Assembly: GCA_029255685.2 (NCBI GenBank)
Contig: CM055312.2
Span: forward strand, 10,006,649 to 10,070,648
Origin: Silene conica
Lineage: Eukaryota > Streptophyta > Magnoliopsida > Caryophyllales > Caryophyllaceae
Direction: 5' to 3'
Length of the DNA: 64,000 nt
The translations under genes and the position numbers were made by a program. The notes beneath the pieces are model-generated. The model searched no databases. It was not told the origin of the DNA and saw only the letters and a list, made by a program, of their open reading frames with translations. Positions 1-12,346 of the stretch are shown in pieces (the stretch's first letter is position 1; every line of letters starts with the position of its first letter).

Positions 1-2067
1 TATACTATTTGGGATTGTAAGTTTTATCGATTAAGCTATAATAAATTTTACGCTTTATACTTAGTCATCGACTTGGGATTGATTATCATTAATTAAACGT
101 ATGTTGAATGGTAGACGGGTCAAGTACCATGTATCGTATTCGACCCATTTACCCACAACAAACCCTACTCTCCTTCCTAATAACCGCAAGTTTTCCCCAC
201 CCCTAAACCCTAAACAACACTATCATCCTTTCAACCTGTGGCGGCTGCGTGAGAACGACAGAGAGAGGGAGGCACGGCGGTAGTCAAGGCGGTTTCAGGG
301 ACGTTTCCGAGACAAGGTTAAGGTGAGCTTCGCGTTTCGTTATTTTTCGTTTTAACGGTTTTGAGTTTTTACGCCGTCATGGTAGCTAAGGTCGTCGAGT
401 CACCATGAGGGGGTTAGGGTTAGTCACTAGGGTGAGGGTGAATGCTAGGGTTGGGTGTCAGGGTGGTCGTGGTGGTCGGAGTTGTGTCGGCAGTGGGTTT
501 TGTGCTTGGGGTCGGTTGCGAGTAAGGGAATTGGGTGGTACCACCGTTGACTCGGGGGAGGTCGACACGGTGGTACCACGGTGGTCGTCTGGGTCAGATG
601 TCAGGGGTTGTGATGGTGGTGGTTATGGGTGGTGTTTGGGTGGTTAGGGGCGTCGGCATGAACTCGTTCAAGTGTGTACAATTATGGTTGTGTGTTGATC
701 AACGGGAGTCGAAAGGGGGTTGTTGGGTGTCGGTGGTTAAGCAACCGCGTGTGGTGGTTTCCGGCAGGGGCGGTGGTGTTACGTACGTGGGGGTAGGGGC
801 TTGGTGTCGTTTCGCGAGGTTCATGGTTGGTTTTGTATTAGTGGCGGTATAATAGGATTTTACGACAAATATTATTATTACAATATATTATTATTATTAT
901 TATTATTATTATTTTATCTAGTGTTTATTTTAGTTAATTTTGATAATGGTATTACTAATGTATAAAGATGTTAATTGATTTAAGAGTGGTAATTGGAAGT
1001 GTTTACTAGTCGGGAAGTTTTTTTTAAGGAAGTTACCATTTCGGGAAAGTTTCCATTTTGGGAAACTTGCGGTTATAGAAGGTTCTATTTATAGTAAGTG
1101 TAAGTTGAGTTGTGGGGGTTCGGGAAGTTATTAATTCGTTACGTATATATGTTTAGGTGACGGTTTTCGCGTGGAATACTTCTAGAAAGCTTTTGGTTGA
1201 CTTGTCCTCCTGCAATTTGAGGTAGGGGAATTACCGTGATTATAATGTTGAACATGCTGTTACTGGTTGGTGATTTCCATGTTTACCTTATGCAATAATA
1301 TGATTGTTATATGAGTTATTCATTTATATCATTCTGTGATACGTTGTGATCGGTGCGAAGTTTATTTGGTGTTGAAGATGCTGTTAATGGTTGGTGATTT
1401 CCTTGTTTACCTTATGCTATAATATGATTGCTATATGAGTTATTCATTTATATCATTCTGTGATACGTTGTGATCGGTGCGGAGTTTATTTGGTGTTGGA
1501 TCGGTGCGGAGTTTATTTGGTGTTGGATCGGTGCGGAGTTTATTTGGCGTTGGATCGGTGCGGAGTTTATTTGGCGTTGGAACGGTGCGGAGTTAATGGC
1601 CTTGGGAGCGGTGCGGAGTTATTGGCCTTGTGATCGGTGCGGAGAAGGGATGATTGAATCCCTATATATATATATATATATATATATTTATGATATTGTT
1701 GGCTTATTTATTTTTCCTCTACTCAACCTCGTGGTTGACCCTGTGTATTCGTGATCACCTGTGATGAACCAAATTATTGGGGAGCAGATTGACAGGTGGC
1801 TGAGAATATGGGAAGCTCTGGGAAGAGAGGGCTTGGATCCGGACCAGAGTAGAGTCTAGATCACCATAGTCAGTTTATCATGAGTTTTACTTTCATTTCA
1901 TAAGCCAGTTTTGATAAAGTTGTAAGAACATGTTTTGGAGTTTAACTTTTAATTAAAGTACTGTTTTTTTTTCCTTTGTATCTACTGCTTCGGGAAACCG
2001 AGATGGTAACACTCTTATTTATCAGAGGAGTCCTAGTACAGGCCCTTAAGTAAATGGGGGTGTTACA
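1..2067 (+). repeat. 5' LTR of the LARD (first ~184 bp outside window)
   Basis: Aligned by eye with 6175-8253, the two copies differ by only about eight or nine substitutions plus a 12-bp difference in a (TA)n tract, so they are about 99.5% identical. A telo-box-like AAACCCTAAAC lies at 205-215, followed by a G-rich stretch (about 405-840). A TATA-like TATTTATA near 1086 is a possible LTR promoter element. ORFs of 60-105 codons in the G-rich part are present in both copies but resemble no known protein. Confidence 0.92.
1243..1640 (+). repeat. Tandem repeats inside the LTR (127-bp duplication, then 27-bp minisatellite)
   Basis: A unit of about 127 bp starting GTTGAACATGCTGTTA is present twice in tandem (about 1243-1369 and 1370-1496) with few changes. 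It runs into a 27-bp minisatellite with the unit GATCGGTGCGGAGTTTATTT plus GGTGTTG, four good copies and then two or three decayed ones, to about 1640. A (TA)n tract follows at 1664-1687. Because 27 is a multiple of three, the array gives a nine-residue peptide repeat in one frame, which I regard as accidental. Confidence 0.85.
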
Positions 2068-5000
2068 AAGTGGTATCAGAGAGAACGATCCTCAGGCCTA
2101 AACCAAATGAATAATAATGAACGTAGGAAGAGTCTAATAAAATGAACCCCGAGATGAAACTGACAGGAGCCCCAAAAAGGAACGGGATGAGTTAGGGGCC
2201 CCCTCACACCAAACCATGGGCCCTTTTGGTTCTGTCTCGGGAACCCAATGAGAGTGATTGAAAATGGGGTAGACTATATAGTGACCTGGTTATATTGTAC
2301 TAACTTTTTCCAGGAGAAGAATGAGGTAAGTGATACGTGAAACTGTGAGTAATGCTTTTGTTGAAAGATTGTGACTATATTGAAATGTGAATCGAGCTGG
2401 ATGATTGAAGTGAAATTTCAAGAGTGTGGATATATATTTGTTGAGCAGTAGTTAAGAGTAAAGTAATCATATGATTGTAGTTTTTTTAAATGTCCATGTG
2501 AGTACCTGGTTATTAAATGATTATCGTAAGTACGTAATATATTGTTGGTATTTGGATAGGAACGATCAGGTTCATGTATATTAGTGATCCATGTCTAGTG
2601 ATATGCGGAATGTGTTTCCCCAAGCCATGAGTGACATATAGTTCTGTGATACAATTTTATATACATGTATAAATATTGAGTTATTTAGTTGATTCCACTT
2701 CCGGTTTCGAAAATTTTGTCGTGTTCTAGACGACAATTACAGTTGAATGATCAATACGTGTTAATATGGGGGTGTCTGTGCTTCACATGTTATGTCAACA
2801 TGTGTCGCAAGAAAAATGGTTGAATTTCGATGTAGTAATGTGAAGTTATAAAAGAACCACAAACTTTAATAAATTTCCAGAATGTTACCTTGATTGTACG
2901 GGCTGTCATTTTAAATATATTTCATATATGAGTATAAATTTTTTTGATGTATGATAACCTTCTGAGTTAGCTTTCCAATGTTTTGGTTTCATGTTAATAG
3001 AAGTTATATTTTAAGAGAAATAAATATTTTAGTCGACAGTGGTCAAATTGTTCCTATACAATTCTGTTTTGACCCATGTTTTTGAAAAATAAATCATTTA
3101 AAACGTGTTTATTGTTTATGCATAATTTCACCTCCACTGTTTTGATTATTCGTTCATGTTTTCAAAATGATAGGCCACGTAAAATCTTAACGAGTTGTTA
3201 TTTAATGTTGATTTTTGCAAGTTGTCCAATTTTCTGCCGAATTGCTGTAATTTTTTTTTTGTTCAGACCAAATGAGTTGCAAAAATCGTTATAAATAATT
3301 CCCTTGGGATATGCATTTGATTCTTTTTCTTATGATTATTTAATTCATTTTATTTTCTATCCTAAAATAGCTGAGCGGTTATTTAATTGTGATTTTTGAA
3401 AGTTGTTGCATGATGTTGGATTGTTGAAATTGTAGGATATGTGTGTTCCATCTAAAAGTTTAACCAATTATGAATCATGTGATGTGACCACATAATATTC
3501 TGATATGGCTTTGGTAACATGTATAGTAGGCATATGATATGAACACAAACCTTATTATAGGATAACATAACATTGCTTATTCGTCGAGTTTTATATAAAA
3601 TAGTTTCATCACACAGACGTTCTCACTTTCTAGGGATACGACCTCAAGATAATGATGTGATGTTCAATTGTGATGTTAAAATCATGTTTATAAGAGAAGA
3701 GTCTTGACAAGTAGTAGGATGAAATTTAACTGGTAAACGTATTAGCATGACATATCAATCTGATTGTTGTAATTAATGGTGATTATTCGAACAATGTGAA
3801 TCTTATTGATGCTTTTCATATATATTAATGGTACACCTTTGCCTAGTTCCCTGATATAATAGCTCCATGACTTCATGTATTTTGTTACGCCATAAAGCGA
3901 ATTGCATATTTCTATGTTCAAAATTTGATCACGATGTATCGAGTTATTAATTAGTTGGCATTAGATTTATGGAAGTACCAATGTTGTGAATTCGTTTACT
4001 TTTAGCATTAAATCCTCATGATTCATGAGCTACAATTTACGAGAACAACGTTTTAGTAAAGAAGAGTCATAATGTCTCCGTATAGTTTTAAGTCTGATCT
4101 GTAGTTTGCAAAATAGCCCTTTGATTGTGTTTATAATTGTCACAAACTACCACATCAACGTTTCAAAAGTTTTCCAAAGGTTTTCAAAATGGCGATCCTT
4201 GACAAAGTTGATGTTTTGATAAGTATGTTAATTGTTTGCAATATGAGGAATTCTGTAGCTACGTTTTGATGAAATCCTGCACGGATATTTAGTTACTGCG
4301 CATGATATAAACCTCTTAATTTTGCAAGTCACAGGCCTTAATAGTGTCATGATAAATGATGTGAGGTGAGTGGATGAGAAATATACCTAAGTGATTTTAA
4401 ATTGTTGATATTAGGAATGCTAAAAAGTTTTGTTGGTCTATGATTGGAGTATATCTTGTGAAATATGTCAATGCTCCATGTTTAATTACGTTAATTAATT
4501 TTGCCCTATGACTTTTCTAAGGTATGATTTTGCTTCTATAATATGATTATGATCATGAAATTTTGTACTTTGCCAATTACGAACTACGAGTTTGCTGAGT
4601 GTCTACATTGGGAAATATGTTAAGTTGAGTCAAAATTTCAAGGGTATACAAGTGGTAATTACTCTGATTCTGTCTTACTGCGCAACATGATCCTACCAAT
4701 CTTCTTATTTTATTATTGTTCGAGGATATAAGTATATGTTCTAATTGATTGGTCAGAGTCTATGTGCTTCAATATCTATTCAAGCTGACATGCTCTGATG
4801 ACTATAATATGTTGGTAATTATTGAGGAGTCGACATTGTGAATAATATTGAACAAATAATAGTAGTATCCATATGTTATGAGTCACTCTTTTTGATCTTT
4901 CATTTTGAGAGTTGCGGTTGTGCTATAGGGAGGATAAAGGGGTATGAGATAGAGAGTATAGATTTTGGGTACCCAACCAATCGATTTTATAGTTGACATT

Positions 5001-5990
5001 GATGTTGAATGCTAATGATCATTTCATTAATATTTGCGCGGGATTGTAAGGTTTGGCTAGGATGCAGATGTAATTGGCTTTTACGATATACGGATATTGA
5101 TATCAGTTTGGTTATGTTATGAATGAACACGAGTTATTTCTATTTGAGAATCTTTATATTGCTTATTTATGACCGAGTTGGAGTATACGGTTTACAGGGG
5201 ATTGATATATTGGATTGTGGATAATTTGATTGCCTTTTAATTATAACCGTCCTTTTTGACCTTAACTTGTGGGTGAGTAGCTTAAAGTTCATACTTTAAG
5301 TGTTAAGCACGGTCCTGTGAACTTTCGACGATATTGATACTGATATTAAGATGGAGATTGAGATTGATTACTAGTATTGAGTTGTGGGGATATTGTGCCG
5401 AGATATGTTTATGGTCGAGAGTGATCATGGTTATTGAGTTATATTGACATGAATTTGGAATCGATATTGAGATGAAGATACTGTTTTGTGGTTTATTCCG
5501 CCAGTTCACTCACCCCTTGTCTTTGGTCTTAGGTTCGACGATGTGAATGCGACACTTGGTTATTTGGAGTAAAGTTTTTTTTTCTGAGTTAGAGTAATGA
5601 GCTAGAATTTTATAATGGGGTTACGGGGACGTAACCATGTTTCAAAGGAGGATAGGATTGTAAAATCTTGGTGATTTACGTTATGGCTAGTTGTTATGAC
5701 ATGGCTAAGTGGTATGTCGTGATTGTTTGCATATACTTGATAATCTTGACTACTTCTGTTATGCATTTTATTGTGTTCGTGAAGTACCATTTTACTTAGC
5801 TAAACGTTAAACTTTGGGGACAAAGTTCTCTTAACGAGGGTAGAATGTAACATGTCTTGTTTTGAAGTACCTCTATTAGTTCTGACGTTATGTGATGTCA
5901 CCCTTTTGTGTTCATTACGTGCCTAGTGACCAGGTTGTTGACCATGGGATGGTGAACTTCGGGACGAAGTTCATTTTAAGGAGGGAAGAC
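2068..5990 (+). other. Internal non-coding region of the LARD
   Basis: AT-rich sequence without coding potential; the listed short ORFs on either strand match nothing I recognise. The first 30 bases resemble the leader of Tekay-type Ty3 elements. Near the 3' end are two polypurine-tract-like blocks: a decayed one at about 5811-5855 (AACTTTGGGGACAAAGTT then a GAGGG tract) and the functional-looking one at 5954-5990, which carries the hairpin GAACTTCG-GGA-CGAAGTTC. Confidence 0.75.
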
Positions 5991-7833
5991 TGTAATACCT
6001 CGTATTTTATTATGATATTTATTATTATAATTGACGTATTGTTCGTATTTGAACATTAGTATTCGATAATTAATTTATTGAATATGTAATACCTCACATT
6101 TTTGTAAGACTCGAATTTTGATATTATAAGTTAACCCGAGACCTAATATTATAAGTTCTATAATATTATCGTAGTATACTATTTGGGATTGTAAGTTTTA
6201 TCGATTAAGCTATAATAAATTTTACGCTTTATACTTAGTCATCGACTTGGGATTGATTATCATTAATTAAACGTATGTTGAATGGTAGACGGGTCAAGTA
6301 CCATGTATCGTATTCGACCCATTTACCCACAACAAACCCTACTCTCCTTCCTAATAACCGCAAGTTTTCCCCACCCCTAAACCCTAAACAACACTATCAT
6401 CCTTTCAACCTGTGGCGGCTGCGTGAGAACGACAGAGAGAGGGAGGCACGGCGGTAGTCAAGGCGGTTTCAGGGACGTTTCCGAGACAAGGTTAAGGTGA
6501 GCTTCGCGTTTCGTTATTTTTCGTTTTAACGGTTTTGAGTTTTTACGCCGTCATGGTAGCTAAGGTCGTCGAGTCACCATGAGGGGGTTAGGGTTAGTCA
6601 CTAGGGTGAGGGTGAATGCTAGGGTTGGGTGTCAGGGTGGTCGTGGTGGTCGGAGTTGTGTCGGCAGTGGGTTTTGTGCTTGGGGTCGGTTGCGAGTAAG
6701 GGAATTGGGTGGTACCACCGTTGACTCGGGGGAGGTCGACACGGTGGTACCACGGTGGTCGTCTGGGTCAGATGTCAGGGGTTGTGATGGTGGTGGTTAT
6801 GGGTGGTGTTTGGGTGGTTAGGGGCGTCGGCATGAACTCGTTCAAGTGTGTACAATTATGGTTGTGTGTTGATCAACGGGAGTCGAAAGGGGGTTGTTGG
6901 GTGTCGGTGGTTAAGCAACCGCGTGTGGTGGTTTCCGGCAGGGGCGGTGGTGTTACGTACGTGGGGGTAGGGGCTTGGTGTCGTTTCGCGAGGTTCATGG
7001 TTGGTTTTGTATTAGTGGCGGTGTAATAGGATTTTACTACAAATATTATTATTACAATATATTATTATTATTATTATTATTATTATTTTATCTAGTGTTT
7101 ATTTTAGTTAATTTTGATAATGGTATTACTAATGTATAAAGATGTTAATTGATTTAAGAGTGGTAATTGGAAGTGTTTACTAGTCGGGAAGTTTTTTTTA
7201 AGGAAGTTACCATTTCGGGAAAGTTTCCATTTTGGGAAACTTGCGGTTATAGAAGGTTCTATTTATAGTAAGTGTAAGTTGAGTTGTGGGGGTTCGGGAA
7301 GTTATTAATTCGTTACGTATATATGTTTAGGTGACGGTTTTCGCGTGGAATACTTCTAGAAAGCTTTTGGTTGACTTGTCCTCCTGCAATTTGAGGTAGG
7401 GGAATTACCGTGATTATAATGTTGAACATGCTGTTACTGGTTGGTGATTTCCATGTTTACCTTATGCAATAATATGATTGTTATATGAGTTATTCATTTA
7501 TATCATTCTGTGATACGTTGTGATCGGTGCGAAGTTTATTTGGTGTTGAAGATGCTGTTAATGGTTGGTGATTTCCTTGTTTACCTTATGCTATAATATG
7601 ATTGCTATATGAGTTATTCATTTATATCATTCTGTGATACGTTGTGATCGGTGCGGAGTTTATTTGGTGTTGGATCGGTGCGGAGTTTATTTGGTGTTGG
7701 ATCGGTGCGGAGTTTATTTGGCGTTGGATCGGTGCGGAGTTTATTTGGCGTTGGAACGGTGCAGAGTTAATGGCCTTGGGAGCGGTGCGGAGTTATTGGC
7801 CTTGTGATCGGTGCGGAGAAGGGATGATTGAAT

Positions 7834-7880
<47 letters not shown>

Positions 7881-8253
7881 ATTGTTGGCTTATTTATTTT
7901 TCCTCTACTCAACCTCGTGGTTGACCCTGTGTATTCGTGATCACCTGTGATGAACCAAATTATTGGGGAGCAGATTGACAGGTGGCTGAGAATATAGGAA
8001 GCTCTGGGAAGAGAGGGCTTGGATCCGGACCAGACTAGAGTCTAGATCACCATAGTCAGTTTATCATGAGTTGTACTTTCATTTCATAAGCCAGTTTTGA
8101 TAAAGTTGTAAGAACATGTTTTGGAGTTTAACTTTTAATTAAAGTACTGTTTTTCTTTCCTTTGTATCTACTGCCTCGGGAAACCGAGATGGTAACACTC
8201 TTATTTATCAGAGGAGTCCTAGTACAGGCCCTTAAGTAAATGGGGGTGTTACA
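5991..8253 (+). repeat. 3' LTR of the LARD (complete, 2263 bp)
   Basis: Complete LTR with TG..CA ends. It carries the same internal tandem repeats as the left copy (about 7417-7814), and its (TA)n tract at about 7838-7877 is 12 bp longer. Its right edge interrupts the copia RNase H coding frame immediately after a Lys-His codon pair, which fixes the junction independently of the repeat alignment. Confidence 0.93.
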
Positions 8254-9700
8254 ATGTGTTTCATTCGTGAGTGAAAGACTGGATTCTTGGCGTAGAGTGT
8301 GGCGGATATGTTGTCACAGAAGATGATTGGTGGATCACGTGGCTTGAGCTGGAGTTCAGTGAGAAGATTGCGAAGCCAAATTATTTCAGTTGTGACGGAT
8401 GCAATTGCTCGAAATTCAGCTTCGGTGGTGGAGAGAGCAATTCCCTTTTGTTTCTTGGAGGACCATGCTATTGGATTGCGACCAAGATAGGCTATGTAAC
8501 CAGTGGTGGAGAGATAGGAGTCTTTATCACCTCCGAAGTCTGCATCGCAATAGGCATGAAGACTGAGAGGTGTGGTTTTATAGAGTTGTATACCATGTTG
8601 CTGATTACCTTGAAGATATCTTAATAGGCGTTTAAGGGCAACCCAGTGGTTGGATGTAGGGTGGTGTAGAAATTGCGCAAGACGGTTGACTGGGAAGGCG
8701 ATGTCTGGTCTTGTTAAAGAGAGATATTGTAGACTACCAACGATGCCTCGATAGTCGGTTTGGTTGTGTATGGGAAGGTGGTCTTCGCGAAGAAGAGGCG
8801 GCGAGGTGGCCATGGGAGTGGTGTTGGGTTTTGCATCGGCCATGTTGTATTTGACGAGTAGATCATGTATGTATTTAGATTGACTTAGGTGAAGGCCTTG
8901 AGTGTTTGGTGTTACTTCGATGCCTAGGAAGTAAGAGAGCGGTCCTAGGTCTTTGAGAGAGAATCGAGTGGCAAGTTTGGTGATGAAGTCTTGGATATGC
9001 GTGGGGTTGGAACCTGTAATGATGATGTCGTCGACATAGACAAGGGTATAGATAGTGGTATTGTTGGTATGTCGAAGGAAGAGTGAGGAGTCGGAGACGG
9101 ATTGGTGAAAGCCAAGAGTGATGAGATACGATTTAAGTTCCGTATACCATGCACGTGGCGCTTGTTTGAGGCCATAGATGGCTTTATTGAGCTTGCAGAC
9201 ATAGTCGGGAGTTTGTTGATTGACAAAGCCCGGGGGTTGAGTCATGAATACATTCTCATTGAGTGAGCCTTGTAGGAAGGCGTTATTAACATCTAGTTGC
9301 CTTAGTGACCATTGGTTGGAGACGGCAATAGAGAGAATGGTGCGAATGGTTGTTGGTTTTATTACTGGGCTAAATGTCTGTGTGTAGTCTATTCCAGGGT
9401 GTTGATGAAAACCTTTTGCAACGAGCCTGGCTTTGTATTGTTTGTGTGTCCCATCTTGATTGAATTTGTTGCGGAAAACCCATTTGCAACCCACTATATT
9501 TCGTGCACAAGAAGGTGGGACTAAGGACCATGTATTATTGCGTGTGAGAGCATCGTGTTCATCTTGCATTGCTTGTCGCCAATGGGGTAAGACAATTGCT
9601 TGCTTTGTGGTGTTTGGTAGGGTTGTAGTGATCATTGATTTTTGTGCTAGATTGGCGTAGCGCGGGTTTGGTTTTCGAATATTATTTGCGAGACGAGTGG
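8254..9700 (-). pseudogene. copia reverse transcriptase-RNase H, truncated by LARD insertion
   Basis: This open stretch begins near 9700 (first ATG codon at 9635). It encodes the RT domain with the first catalytic Asp in DVNNAFLQG and the YVDDIII active site, then RNase H with CDADFGG, STTEAEF and FCDNISA blocks. The frame runs into the LARD LTR right after the RMKHI codons, in the conserved KHI box near the RNase H C-terminus, so roughly the last few dozen residues are lost. It would copy retrotransposon RNA to DNA and remove the RNA strand. It is out of frame with the integrase block upstream. Confidence 0.92.
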
Positions 9701-11434
9701 TGACCTTGTGTTGTGGTGGGGCTTGTCGAGGAGGGCTGGGAGGTGGAGAAGAGTGAGGAGAAGTGGGGGAAGGGGTGGCAGGGGGGAGTGTGGTGGGAGA
9801 GGAGGTGGCTGGTCACGGTCAGCAGGTGTCGAGGTGGCTGGGGTGGGGTCGATGGGGGGGGAGAGTTCGGTGGCTGAGGTGGGTTGGGGGGCAGGGAGTT
9901 GTTTTCAGGGGCGTGGGCAGGGGGTTCCTGGGAGTTCGAAGGGGAGGTGTCGGGTGGTATGGCGAGGCGTCTTGTGTAGGTCCAAGTGATGGGTGGTCGG
10001 GGTGGGGGTGTGGGTAATGGGGAGGTTGTCGAGGGTGGTGTCGGGGCAGGGTCGAGAGGGAGAGTGTGAAGCGTGAGGGAGGTCCATTCTTCGAGTGGAG
10101 GAGGAGGCGGTGATGAAGTGTTGGAGGTAGCAAAGGGATAGATGTCATCGTAAAATTTTACGTGTCGAGAGGTGTAGATTTTATTGGTTTTTGGATCGAG
10201 GCAATGATAGGCACTTTGGGTAGTGGAATACCCAATGAATACACAAGAGATGGATCGATCCTCAAGCTTGTGATGCGTATAGGGTCGTAACCATGGGTAG
10301 CATAGGCACCCAAAGTTATGAAGTTTGGTGTAGTCGGGTTGTTTATTGTGAATGGTGAAGTAGGGAGTGTTATTCTTGAGAGCGCGGGTGGGCATGCGAT
10401 TAATTAAATAAACGGCGGTACTAAAGGCAAAGGTCCAGAACTTGGTTGGAAGTTGGGCGTGTTTGAGGAGGGCTAAGCCCGTTTCAACGATGTGACGATG
10501 TCGGCGTTCGGCATATCCATTGTGTTCGGGTGTGTGCGGTGGGGATGTCGAATGCGATATGCCTTGGTTTAGGAGTGTTGGGTTGAGCTTAATGTATTCT
10601 CCTCCATTGTCGGAAAAGAATTGTTTGATTGGTTTGTTGAAAATTTTTTCAACAATTGCTTTGTATTGATTAAAAACTTGTGTGGTATCGGATTTTCGTT
10701 TTAATGGATATAGCCAAGTATATTTGCTATAATGATCGACAAATATGACGTAGTATTTAAAATTATCGAATGAATGTATGGGACTAGTCCATAAGTCGGA
10801 AAACAATAATTGTAAAGGTTCGGTTGTGTGAAAAGATGATAACGAAAATGGTAACTTCTTGCTTTTGGTAAGATTGCAAGATTCACAATGTTGATAATCG
10901 GAAAAAGAAATAGGCATGCTTTTATTAATAATTCTAATTACATCATAAGACGGATGCCCTAGTCTATGATGTATGGATAGCGGAGTAGGTCCTTTGTTGA
11001 CGGTGTTAGCACACGGTTTTGTAGGACTCCACTCGTAGACACCGTTGTTAGTTCGACCTTGGAGTAGCGTTTTCTCCGTTCTCAATTCCTTAACAAAGAA
11101 ACAATTTTGTGAGAAAGTAACATAGGCATTGTTATCTTGACATAACTTTGATATTGAAATTATTTTTCTTGAGATTTTAGGAACATGTAAAACATTTGTT
11201 AAATTAATGTCATGTAATTGAATGTTACCTGTGTTTTCAATGTTGAGTCCGGAGCCATCACCAATGAGGAGTTCATCAATGCCATCATAGGGTGAGTGGT
11301 ATGCTAGGGTGTCAAGATCATTCGTCACATGGTGACTAGCACCGCTATCAAGGAGGAAGGAGTTGTGGGGGCCAGAGGAGTCGCCAGCGAAGGCGGCGGC
11401 ATGGGCCTGGGGGGCGGCCTGATTGACGCGGGTT
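9682..11434 (-). pseudogene. copia protease-integrase block, frameshifted at both ends
   Basis: The frame opens just after the G14 run with protease motif LLDSGASHHVTND (around 11310-11350). It continues through the GAG-pre-integrase HHRLGHP..HCESC zinc-binding region and the integrase core with DDE residues in FSDLWTSP, FSDNGGEY and EHNGYAERRHRH. A proline-rich linker ends at a stop at 9682. The linker's correct continuation (RLANNIRKPNPRY) is in another frame, so a second indel lies in the low-complexity linker, perhaps the G8 run at 9854-9861. The product would process the polyprotein and insert element cDNA. Confidence 0.9.
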
Positions 11435-12346
11435 GGGGGGGGGGGGGGCTGGAAACGTGATGTTCGGGAATAGCTTGCGAAAAAGAGGGCAATTCGCGAT
11501 TACATGTCCGGTCTCACGACACCACTGGCAACGGCCTTTAAACGGGCGCGGAGCGGCTTGAGTTTGGTTGGAGGTGCCGTGTTGATTGGAGTTATTGTAG
11601 GTATTGTTGGAGCGGTTTTGATAACGATTATAGGTGTTGGTTTTGAAGGCGGCATTGGCCGCGGGTTGGTAGTGAGTGGCCGAGTTATTTTGTTGGAGCA
11701 AGAGCTTTTGTTGAAGCAATTTTTCGTGGAGAGCCTCGAATTGAATTGGTGTATCACGAGCTCTCACTTGGTCTATGACGGGTTTATAGAGGTCATAGTC
11801 AAGACCGTTAAGGACGCGAGAAACTACGTCCTCCGGGTCTAATATTTTGCCCATTAGGGCTAGTTGGTCGACACACGCTTTTAGAGTGTGAATGTATTCG
11901 GTTATGGTTTGAGTCGAAGTTTTGGTGATCGAGTCAAAGCGGTTTTTAATTTGTTGAATATGAATCCTAGAAGGATTAGCATATGTTTGGGCTAAGATGT
12001 CCCATGCTTCCTTTGACGACTTTGCTCTTACAATGAGGGTTTGAAGAGCGGATGTGATGGTGCCCATGAGAGCACCAAGGATTAGGCCGTCTTGCTTGAG
12101 CCATGACATGTAGGCCGGGTTGGGAACATCTTGGGCATCGGGTCCTGGCACGGTGGCGGGTGGGGCGGGTAGACTCCCGTCGAGGAAGCCGAGAAGGCTA
12201 AACCCGAAAAGTATGTGGGTTAGTTGAAAACGCCAGGAGGTGTAATTGAGCGAGGTGAGTTTCACGACATGTTGGAGATTTGGAGCGGTGAGGGGTGTTT
12301 GGGCGTCGTGGGGGTTGGGGATTTGGAGGTCTTGTTGGTGATTCAT
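11348..12346 (-). pseudogene. copia gag (capsid/nucleocapsid), frameshifted before protease
   Basis: The reading frame can open at 12448, but the likely start is the Met at 12346 (MNHQQDLQ), because the upstream codons fall in the LTR/PBS region. The capsid-like part carries the LNYTSWRFQ block typical of copia gag. A single zinc knuckle, CQWCRETGHVIANC (CX2CX4HX4C), lies near 11500-11545. Past the homopolymer at 11435-11448 the frame slips and ends at 11348, while the intended continuation is in the protease frame. It would package element RNA into particles. Confidence 0.88.
11435..11448 (-). other. G14 homopolymer at the gag-protease frameshift
   Basis: Fourteen consecutive G on the + strand (C on the coding strand). 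Upstream of it the gag frame is intact, and downstream the sensible frame (NQAAPQAHAAAFAGDSSG, leading to DSGASHH) is shifted by one. The simplest reading is a one-base slippage indel in the run; assembly or sequencing error in the homopolymer is the alternative. Confidence 0.8.

Larger units (their letters stand above)
1..8253 (+). mobile_element. Non-coding LTR retrotransposon (LARD-like, Ty3-type ends), left end cut by window
   Basis: Two near-identical long direct repeats (1-2067 and 5991-8253; window base 1 matches 6175) flank a 3.9-kb internal region. The LTR begins TGTAATACC and ends GTGTTACA. Just after the left LTR is a primer-binding site, TGGTATCAGAGA (2071-2082), matching the 3' end of initiator tRNA-Met in its first 11 bases. 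Just before the right LTR is a purine tract, AAGGAGGGAAGAC (5978-5990). The internal region has no ORF above about 70 codons and no gag or pol similarity that I can read. The end sequences resemble plant Ty3/gypsy chromoviruses (Tekay type), so it is best called a large retrotransposon derivative that would need proteins supplied in trans. The right flank ATGTG (8254-8258) is the expected 5-bp target duplication; its partner lies left of the window. Confidence 0.9.

Noticed and set aside
201..216. Telomere repeat
   Set aside because: Only about one and a half CCCTAAA units; a telo-box-like motif rather than telomeric DNA.
101..852. ORFs of 60-105 codons in the LTR (also at 6275-7026)
   Set aside because: Present twice only because the LTR is duplicated; G-rich composition, no domain and no typical gene context.
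1470..1754. Nine-residue peptide repeat protein in the LTR (also 7644-7940)
   Set aside because: Direct consequence of a 27-bp minisatellite being a multiple of three, followed by (TA)n; no start context or conservation argument.
9708..10148. Overlapping ORFs on both strands in the copia linker
   Set aside because: Shadows of a proline-rich, C-rich linker between integrase and RT.
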